This document shows positions 5,440 through 10,299 of a stretch of DNA of 10,299 bases, in pieces. Under the pieces are notes generated by a model. That model was given only the letters and a program-made list of their open reading frames with translations, had not been told where the DNA came from and made no database searches. The stretch is taken from assembly GCA_965603365.1 (NCBI GenBank), contig CBFDCR010000118.1, positions 1-10,299 of the forward strand, in the 5' to 3' direction. Every line of letters begins with the position of its first letter. Position 1 is the stretch's first letter. The DNA is from JAHELQ01 sp965603365. GTDB taxonomy: Bacteria > Acidobacteriota > Aminicenantia > UBA2199. The position numbers and the translations under genes are program-made.

Positions 5440-6902
5440 GCGTTGATTTCCGGTAACCTGTCCATACCGCAGCGCCGGGCTTCGGCCTCCATTAGTCCTG
5501 TCAGTTGAGCCTTTGTATCCTCGGCTAACCGGCTGGGTTGATAATCATTGAGGTGCCGTTCCACTTCCCGGCTGGCCCGTTCCATCAAGGAGAGGCTGCC
5601 CTCCTGGCGCCAGCGGGACAGGTTGGCCCGGTCGATCACCTGGCCGGGGAAATAGTGTTCCGTCTTTAAATGGCGGCGGGTGTGTTTCGATATTAACAGG
5701 TGCTTCTCCTTGAGCAGTTCCTCGAAATGGGGCAGGGCCGGGAAGTCTTCCCGGGGTTCGATGCCCCGGGTCATGCGCAGCACCATGCCGCAGATTTCAT
5801 TATCCATCACCAGTTTTTCCAGGCTCTGGCAGTTTTCAAAATCCAACATGCCGGGGCCGGATATATTGTTGATGCCCGCCAGGGCTGCCATGGTGGCGCC
5901 CATGGCCGATTCCGAACCTGCCTGGGCATCCAGCATCTTGGCATCGCTCAGGGAGATGTAGGCCTGGGTGGGAAAACCGAAGTATTTGCCGATTTCGTTG
6001 GTAGCACAGTCGACCATCTGGGTCTCCACCGCACCCATGGGGGTGGTTTCGTAGCGGATGTCAAAGGCCGCCGGCGAGCCGCCGTAGAGGATGGGGGCGC
6101 CGGGAGTGCTGATCTGGCTGATCACGATGCCGCTCAGGGTCTCGGCCGTGTGGGCCACCAGGGTGCCCACCAGGGTGACCGGTGCCATGAACCCGGACAG
6201 GGGCATGGAGATGAATTCCACCGGGATGCCGTATTTGCCGCAGTCGATGACGTTCTGGGAGGTCACGTCACTCCACTTGAGCGGTGAGGTGGGACAACAG
6301 GAAAATATGGTCAGGGGTTTTTCCTTTAATGCCTGTTCGCTGCCCCGCACCGCCAGTTGGAGCTCCTTCATGATCTCGAAGGCCTCGATGGTGAAGGTGC
6401 CGGTGACCACCGGTTTCTCGCAGTACAGCAGGCTGAGGTAGAGGCGGTAGCTGTCGGAGATCTTCTCGGACACATCCGCGGGAATAAAAGCGGTGCTCTG
6501 GGAGGCGATGTGGTCCAACCGGCTCATCAGTTTGGCGTAGCGCACATAGTCGTCGGTACCGGGTTTGCGGATCTCTCCGCTGTGGCCATCCAGGATGTGC
6601 AGGGCCGCAGACCCGGGGGTAAAATAGACATTGAAGCCGGAGAAATCGTGGCTTTGATTGCCCGGCACGTCGTACAGTTGAAAGGATTTGGGCACGGTCT
6701 TAAGGGCTTTGTCTATGATGTCGTCGGTGTACAGCACATGCTGTTTATCCATATCGACCTCAGCGCCGTGGTCGGCCAACAGGTCGAGTACCTTCCGGTT
6801 GTGTACCTTTGTACCCAATTTACAGAGAATGTCCCTGGCTTCGGCTGTGATCCTTTCGATCAACTGGTCGGTCAAGAATCTTAACACAGGTCTAAATGCC
6901 AT
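5436..6902 (-). CDS. MttB-family (trimethylamine methyltransferase-like) non-pyrrolysine methyltransferase
   Basis: A 488-residue TIM-barrel enzyme of the MttB superfamily, near the usual 470-500 residues. The start is the ATG at 6900-6902, eight bases after AAGGAGG; an in-frame extension to 6962 would run through the promoter and is rejected. Family features seen include an N-terminal helix (FRPVLRFL...ARDILCKLGTKVHN), the barrel motif YFTPGSAALHILD, the CCPTSPLKW stretch, and the GGSPAAFD and GSESAMGA motifs. The reading frame contains no in-frame TAG, so it belongs to the non-pyrrolysine group, whose characterised members demethylate glycine betaine, proline betaine, carnitine or related quaternary amines. 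The substrate here cannot be read from sequence. It is the first gene of the four-gene operon with the corrinoid protein, and its product would donate the methyl group to that carrier. Confidence 0.93.
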   Translation of the reverse strand: MAFRPVLRFLTDQLIERITAEARDILCKLGTKVHNRKVLDLLADHGAEVDMDKQHVLYTDDIIDKALKTVPKSFQLYDVPGNQSHDFSGFNVYFTPGSAALHILDGHSGEIRKPGTDDYVRYAKLMSRLDHIASQSTAFIPADVSEKISDSYRLYLSLLYCEKPVVTGTFTIEAFEIMKELQLAVRGSEQALKEKPLTIFSCCPTSPLKWSDVTSQNVIDCGKYGIPVEFISMPLSGFMAPVTLVGTLVAHTAETLSGIVISQISTPGAPILYGGSPAAFDIRYETTPMGAVETQMVDCATNEIGKYFGFPTQAYISLSDAKMLDAQAGSESAMGATMAALAGINNISGPGMLDFENCQSLEKLVMDNEICGMVLRMTRGIEPREDFPALPHFEELLKEKHLLISKHTRRHLKTEHYFPGQVIDRANLSRWRQEGSLSLMERASREVERHLNDYQPSRLAEDTKAQLTGLMEAEARRCGMDRLPEINA

Positions 6903-6933
6903 ATAATGGTCCTCCTTTTTTATTCGATATCCC

Positions 6934-6962
6934 ATTATATGCAATACTACGTTTTTTTTCAA
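6934..6962 (-). promoter_or_regulatory. Promoter of the methyltransferase operon
   Basis: On the minus strand, TTGAAA (6957-6962), 17 bases, then a perfect TATAAT (6934-6939). Transcription would start near 6927, giving a leader of about 25 bases before the ATG at 6902. It lies back to back with the mutY promoter. Short inverted repeats (AGTT-ACC-AACT at 6968-6978) sit just upstream of the -35 box; no operator is proven. Confidence 0.78.
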
Positions 6963-6986
6963 CTAATAGTTACCAACTTAATACAG

Positions 6987-7016
6987 TTGCTCTTTTTGAC
7001 CTCGATGTGGTATGAT
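6987..7016 (+). promoter_or_regulatory. Extended -10 promoter of mutY
   Basis: TTGCTC (6987-6992), 18 bases, then TATGAT (7011-7016) with TGG directly before it, which fits an extended -10 (TGn). The start of transcription would be near 7023, 30 bases before the ATG at 7053, supporting that start over the longer open frame that begins at 6906. Confidence 0.55.
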
Positions 7017-7052
7017 AACGGCCTGAATCAGGATAGGAGAAGCAAAAAGAAA

Positions 7053-8117
7053 ATGGCCTTTCCCCTAAAGGAACTCCTCTTATGGTATCGCCGACACAAA
7101 AGGGACCTGCCCTGGCGGCGGACCAGGGACATATATCGCATCTGGATATCGGAAGTCATGCTGCAGCAGACCCAGGCAGCGGCGGTGATTCCCTATTACC
7201 GGCGTTTCCTGCGGCGATTCCCCGACGTATACTCGTTGGCCCGGGCCGGCGAGGAGGAGGTCTTAAAACTCTGGGAGGGCATGGGCTATTACAACCGCTG
7301 CCACAATTTGCAGCGAGCCGCCCAATTGGTGGTTTCGACATTCAACGGCCGGATCCCGGAATCGCCGGAACAGTTCGGCCGCCTGCCCGGGGTGGGCCCC
7401 TACATACTGGCGGCGGTGATGAGTATAGTGGTCAGCCTTCCCCTTCCCGCCGTGGACGGCAATGTCCTGCGGGTGTATACCCGGCTGATGGGAATCCACG
7501 ACGACATTTCCCGGTCAGTCACCAAAAAACGCATTAGTGGAGAATTGGCCCGAATCATCCCCCCCGATTGTCCCGGCGACTTCAACCAGGCCCTGATGGA
7601 GTTGGGCGCCCTGACCTGCACACCCCGCACCCCCCGCTGCCCGGCCTGTCCCCTGAGAGAGGAATGCAGCGCCCATATCACCAGGCGGACGGCTGCCATT
7701 CCCTTTAAATCCCCTAAGGCAAAAATACCGCAGTATGACGTCTCCACAGCCGTCATCCTGAAAGACAATCATTTTTTTATCCAGAAGAGACCGTCTGCCG
7801 GTCACTTAGGGGGCATGTGGGAGTTTCCCGGCGGCAAGGCCCTCCAGGGGGAGACCCCGGAACAGACCCTGCGGCGGGAGATCCGGGAGGAACTGGGGAT
7901 CGATATCCAGGTTATTCAGAAATTGACCACCATCAACCACGGCTATACCCACTTCAAGATCCGCCTCCACGTCTTTCTCTGCCGCCCGGACCAGGAGGAA
8001 ATCCACCCCCTCCATGCCCAACCCCACAAATGGATCACCCCCGACCAGATCGACCAATACCCCTTCCCCGCCGCCAACCACAAATTCTTCCCCCACCTAA
8101 AAAACACCCTCAAATAA
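7053..8117 (+). CDS. mutY: A/G-specific adenine glycosylase MutY with an intact Nudix box
   Basis: A 354-residue DNA repair enzyme that removes adenine mispaired with 8-oxoguanine. The HhH-GPD domain spans roughly 1-205, with Glu34 in SEVMLQQTQ, the LPGVGPYILAA hairpin (111-121) and catalytic Asp135 in VDGNVLRVYTR. A [4Fe-4S] cluster loop follows: Cys189, 196, 199 and 205 (C-x6-C-x2-C-x5-C). The C-terminal domain (about 228-354) is the MutT-like 8-oxoG reader; it keeps a YTHF loop (298-301), equivalent to the F-S-H loop of MutY, and unusually also a full Nudix box from G261 to I283 (Gx5Ex7REIxEELGI). ATG 7053 follows AGGAG at a rather long distance of about 13 bases; the open frame extends back to 6906, but that stretch contains the promoter. 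The last 40 codons are notably C-rich. It is transcribed divergently from the methyltransferase operon and is functionally unrelated to it. Confidence 0.95.
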   Translation: MAFPLKELLLWYRRHKRDLPWRRTRDIYRIWISEVMLQQTQAAAVIPYYRRFLRRFPDVYSLARAGEEEVLKLWEGMGYYNRCHNLQRAAQLVVSTFNGRIPESPEQFGRLPGVGPYILAAVMSIVVSLPLPAVDGNVLRVYTRLMGIHDDISRSVTKKRISGELARIIPPDCPGDFNQALMELGALTCTPRTPRCPACPLREECSAHITRRTAAIPFKSPKAKIPQYDVSTAVILKDNHFFIQKRPSAGHLGGMWEFPGGKALQGETPEQTLRREIREELGIDIQVIQKLTTINHGYTHFKIRLHVFLCRPDQEEIHPLHAQPHKWITPDQIDQYPFPAANHKFFPHLKNTLK

Positions 8118-8288
8118 CCCCCCTCCTCCCCACCGAGAGGTGTCGAGCCTCCGTCGAGGGGTGTTAAATCCTCACCATTAATCCCGCGTGCCACGGCGTG
8201 ATGATAAGACAAACAGGGGGACGGAACCTGGAAAGTTGGATTTGTGGGCAGGGATTATGGGGAAAAAACCTGGAATTTGGGGAATCGG
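8118..8288. other. Non-coding region downstream of mutY
   Basis: No credible gene is seen. The first 25 bases are very C-rich. Several short possible stems occur (for example CACC-GAGA-GGTG at about 8132-8143), but none is followed by a T-run, so I do not call a terminator. The stretch leads into the 20-base repeats at 8289; the plus-strand open frame from 8188 to 8418 runs through both and looks spurious. Confidence 0.6.
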
Positions 8289-8388
8289 GAGACCATATTG
8301 CCACTTTAGAGACCTTTTTGCCACTGTGGGGACACTTTCGTGCTTATGGAGACCATTTTGTCCTTTAGACGACCATCATGTCACTTTT
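8289..8388. repeat. Five degenerate 20-base tandem units, possible IS21-type end
   Basis: Units start at 8289, 8309, 8329, 8349 and 8369, exactly 20 bases apart. The consensus is about GAGACCATNTTGCCACTTTA; units 1, 2, 4 and 5 share GACC at positions 3-6 and TG at 11-12, and unit 3 reads GGGACACTTTCGTGCTTATG. Elements of the IS21 family have several such imperfect repeats inside each end, which bind the transposase, and strings of this style (GGAGACCATTTTGCC, GGGACATTTTCATGC) are familiar from them. No istA or istB gene is nearby, so this would be a solo or relic end. The repeat is directly visible; the IS21 link is from memory of the family. Confidence 0.7.
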
Positions 8389-8444
8389 TTTACATCTATG
8401 GTCTTTAAAAGAACTTAATCCTACTATTTTTCGTAATAAAGGTC

Positions 8445-8473
8445 TTGAAAGTGGTATGACTGTTGTATATTAT
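8445..8473 (+). promoter_or_regulatory. Promoter of the XRE-family regulator gene
   Basis: TTGAAA (8445-8450), 17 bases, then TATTAT (8468-8473), giving a start near 8480 and a leader of about 27 bases. It lies 57 bases after the 20-base repeats, so the gene does not depend on them. Confidence 0.72.
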
Positions 8474-8506
8474 TTGATCTTGAAGACATAAACAGGAGAA
8501 TGTGTG

Positions 8507-8908
8507 ATGAGAGACGTAGGCGAACGATTAAGAGAGTTGCGGGAGCGATTGAATATGTCCCAGGCAGAATTGGGCGCGCAACTGGGGCTAAAGCGAAGCG
8601 CGCTGGGAAAACACGAGAGGGGCGAATGTTTTCCCACCGGCAGGATGCTAAAAATCCTGGCCACCAAATATAACGCTTCCATAGATTACCTGTTGTGCAA
8701 CCGGGGAACCTTGTTCTATGATAAAGATAAGGCGAAGCTTCGGCAGGGCGCATATACGATCAACGAGGAGACCGAGGAACTGCTCTACCTGATGACCCAT
8801 GTGCCCCTGGTCCGGCATTCGGTGATGGGCTTTTTTCAGCGTTTTAAGCACAGAAACCAGGACATCATCCAACAAGAACTAATCCAAAAAACCAACCGTT
8901 CCGAATAA
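8507..8908 (+). CDS. XRE-family helix-turn-helix transcriptional regulator
   Basis: A 133-residue protein with an N-terminal lambda-repressor-like HTH (about residues 5-65): VGERLRELRERLNMSQAELG is helix 1-2, LKRSALGKHERGE holds the recognition helix, and PTGRMLKILATKYNASIDYLL is the usual closing part of HTH_3 domains. Residues 66-133 form a charged tail (EETEELLYLMTHVPL, then FFQRFKHRNQDIIQQEL), probably for oligomerisation, with no ligand domain that I recognise. The ATG at 8507 has an AGGAGA site seven bases upstream; the in-frame GTG at 8504 is less well placed. It has its own promoter and stands alone, 219 bases before the cyanophycinase gene. Its target is unknown; autoregulation or control of a neighbour is possible. 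Confidence 0.88.
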   Translation: MRDVGERLRELRERLNMSQAELGAQLGLKRSALGKHERGECFPTGRMLKILATKYNASIDYLLCNRGTLFYDKDKAKLRQGAYTINEETEELLYLMTHVPLVRHSVMGFFQRFKHRNQDIIQQELIQKTNRSE

Positions 8909-8995
8909 AACTGAATCTTTTCTTGAATCAGGAAATAGCGAGGAAAGCTTCTGGATTCTGCTCCCGTGCATATTTTCGTTAATTTGTAAAACCAG

Positions 8996-9024
8996 TTGCT
9001 TTTTGATACTTGTTACCATATAAT
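8996..9024 (+). promoter_or_regulatory. Likely promoter of the cyanophycin genes
   Basis: TTGCTT (8996-9001), 17 bases, then a perfect TATAAT (9019-9024). Transcription from near 9031 would leave a leader of about 97 bases before the ATG at 9128. A second match, TTGACG-N17-TATTAT at 9101-9129, overlaps the start codon and is probably chance or would imply a later start. Confidence 0.6.
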
Positions 9025-9127
9025 AAGGTCATGATAAAAATCGATTCCCCTATAACGTATATTGGCATGATTAGGTTTTCATCTTAATAACCATCCTGAA
9101 TTGACGGAATTGAGTTTAACATTTATT

Positions 9128-9997
9128 ATGAAAGAGACTGAAGATTTCGAAAAACTCAGCAGTGCTGTAGTACCAAAAGGTCTGGTAGTGGCAGTTGGCG
9201 GAAACGAAGACAAAGAACATGATTTGTCGGTATTACGAAGAATTGTTGCTTTAATTAAAAACCGCTCCATTCTCATTGAGGTCATTACCACTGCCAGTGA
9301 AATGCCTGAAAAAACTGGTAAAATGTACCAGAGGACATTTGACAAGATCGGCAATACAACTGTGGGATTCATGCACATTCGCACAAGAGAGCAAGCAGAG
9401 GAGCAGCAATATATTCAACGGTTAAAAAATAGCCACATCATATTTTTTGCCGGTGGCGATCAGCTTCGAATTACAAGCACGCTTGGAGGTACAGCATTTC
9501 TTACAACCATTGTAAATAAATACTATACTGAAGATTGCATTGTGGCCGGAACAAGTGCCGGAGCAACTGCCATGTCGCAAACAATGATTTATGATGGAGA
9601 AAGTTCAGAAGCCCTGGTAAAGGGATCCGTTAAGGTTACAGCCGGCATAGGATTAATTCAAAATGTAGTTATAGACAGCCACTTTATTAAAAGAGGCCGA
9701 TTCAGCCGTTTAATGGAAATAGTCACTTCCAACCCAGGTCACATTGGTATCGGATTGGGTGAAGACACGGGCATCATTATTAGAAAGGGATACTTGATTG
9801 AGGCCATAGGAAATGGCCTGGTGGTCATTTTTGACGGGAAGCGCATCCGGTTTTCCAATATTTCTTCGATTAAAAATGGGGAAGCCATCGCGGTTGAAAA
9901 TATGCACGTTCATACCCTGGTAAACGGTTACGGTTACGACCTCTTAAATGGGAAATATCTCATCCCATTGGAATTAGAGAAATTATCTACTTCCTGA
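9128..9997 (+). CDS. cphB: Cyanophycinase
   Basis: A 289-residue serine peptidase-like enzyme that cuts cyanophycin (an Asp-Arg polymer) to beta-Asp-Arg dipeptides. The peptidase S51 fold is seen from PKGLVVAVGGNEDKE (residues 16-30) onward. Ser143 in AGTSAGA is the expected nucleophile, DSHFIKRGRFSRL (183-195) holds His185 and the substrate-binding Arg residues, and Glu212 is in GLGEDTG. FFAGGDQLRIT (106-116) is another family motif. Length fits the ~270-300 residues of bacterial CphB. The start is uncertain: ATG 9128 has no clear ribosome binding site, and neither does the TTG at 9101. It is followed after 10 bases by the cyanophycin synthetase gene, the usual cphB-cphA order, so both are probably one operon. 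Base composition is more AT-rich than the methyltransferase operon. Confidence 0.93.
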   Translation: MKETEDFEKLSSAVVPKGLVVAVGGNEDKEHDLSVLRRIVALIKNRSILIEVITTASEMPEKTGKMYQRTFDKIGNTTVGFMHIRTREQAEEQQYIQRLKNSHIIFFAGGDQLRITSTLGGTAFLTTIVNKYYTEDCIVAGTSAGATAMSQTMIYDGESSEALVKGSVKVTAGIGLIQNVVIDSHFIKRGRFSRLMEIVTSNPGHIGIGLGEDTGIIIRKGYLIEAIGNGLVVIFDGKRIRFSNISSIKNGEAIAVENMHVHTLVNGYGYDLLNGKYLIPLELEKLSTS

Positions 9998-10007
9998 TTA
10001 TTTTATT

Positions 10008-10299
10008 ATGGATATGAAAATTATTGAAACCCGCGCCTTGAGAGGGGCAAATTTTTATTCCCGATACCCCGTTATCTACATGCAAGTAGATCTTGGCGAA
10101 CTGGAAGAAAGACCTTCGGATACTATTCCCGGTTTCAAGGCCAGGGTTGAGAAAATCCTTCCTTCTCTTATCGAACATCGATGTTCTCTCGGTCATCGCG
10201 GCGGATTCTTTGAGCGCCTTGATAGAGGGACCTGGGCCGGTCACATCGTAGAGCATGTTGCCCTTGAACTGCAATGCCTGGCACAAATGGAAGTAGGTT
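10008..10299 (+). CDS. cphA: Cyanophycin synthetase, N-terminal part (runs off the window)
   Basis: About 97 residues are visible before the window ends; a full CphA has about 870-900. The sequence shows the family's N-terminal domain: KIIETRALRGANFYSR, then VDLGELEERPSDTIPGF, a CSLGHRGGFFERL stretch and GTWAGHIVEHVALELQCLA. The enzyme polymerises arginine and aspartate with ATP into the cyanophycin storage polymer. The start may be 10008 or 10014 (MDMK), and no strong ribosome binding site is present; the stop of cphB lies only 10 bases before 10008, so coupling to it is plausible. Confidence 0.92.
   Translation, partial: MDMKIIETRALRGANFYSRYPVIYMQVDLGELEERPSDTIPGFKARVEKILPSLIEHRCSLGHRGGFFERLDRGTWAGHIVEHVALELQCLAQMEVG

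Noticed and set aside
8188..8418. Plus-strand 76-codon frame
   Set aside because: It runs through the 20-base tandem repeats and has no ribosome binding site or recognisable domain.
9101..9129. TTGACG-N17-TATTAT promoter match
   Set aside because: It overlaps the most likely start codon of cyanophycinase, and a better-placed promoter exists at 8996-9024.
9987..10286. Minus-strand 99-codon frame at the right end
   Set aside because: It is antisense to the clearly recognisable start of cyanophycin synthetase.

Overview
The window looks like a chromosomal segment from an anaerobic bacterium with corrinoid-dependent C1 metabolism. The evidence is an MttB-type methyltransferase operon with its own corrinoid protein, strong AGGAGG ribosome binding sites, and near-consensus sigma70/sigmaA promoters with 17-base spacers. 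A Clostridia-type Firmicute or a Desulfobacterota member would both fit, and the sequence alone does not decide. There are no rRNA or tRNA genes and no CRISPR array.

Positions 1-3078 are an accessory, rearranged zone. Read on the minus strand it holds a single-HKD phospholipase-D-like protein (184-1317), coupled by an ATGA overlap to the tail of a decapitated HNH endonuclease (1314-1481). That tail is joined to the end of a DUF6364-type antitoxin gene (1460-1693). Next comes a small Cys-rich peptide gene (1969-2178) whose leader resembles the LxLNKxTIxxL...GG leaders of class I lanthipeptide-type RiPP precursors, with its own strong promoter. A plus-strand orphan antitoxin-like gene (2422-2628) has a perfect consensus promoter. 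A scar of this gene, keeping its -35 region and last 35 bases but lacking the middle, lies at 1887-1939 on the far side of the peptide gene. The zone ends with a MNT-type nucleotidyltransferase gene (2684-3022, minus) followed by what looks like the last ~20 codons of its HEPN partner, most of which is deleted. Cognate toxins appear to be missing from all the toxin-antitoxin-like pieces.

Positions 3130-6962 are a compact minus-strand operon driven from 6934-6962. In transcription order it encodes an MttB-family (non-pyrrolysine) methyltransferase, a protein resembling the cobalamin-dependent methionine synthase activation domain, a corrinoid protein, and a zinc-type homocysteine S-methyltransferase domain protein. 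The likely chemistry is methyl transfer from a quaternary amine or betaine to the corrinoid, then to an acceptor. The last gene suggests homocysteine as acceptor, so the cluster may act as a disassembled methionine synthase fed by a methylated amine instead of methyltetrahydrofolate.

Positions 6963-8117 hold a divergently transcribed MutY adenine glycosylase that keeps a complete Nudix box. Positions 8118-8506 are non-coding and contain five 20-base degenerate tandem units (8289-8388) resembling the repeated ends of an IS21-type element, with no transposase present. A small XRE-family regulator follows (8507-8908). The window ends in a cyanophycin pair: cyanophycinase (9128-9997) and the start of cyanophycin synthetase (10008 to beyond the end), which would manage an Arg/Asp nitrogen store.
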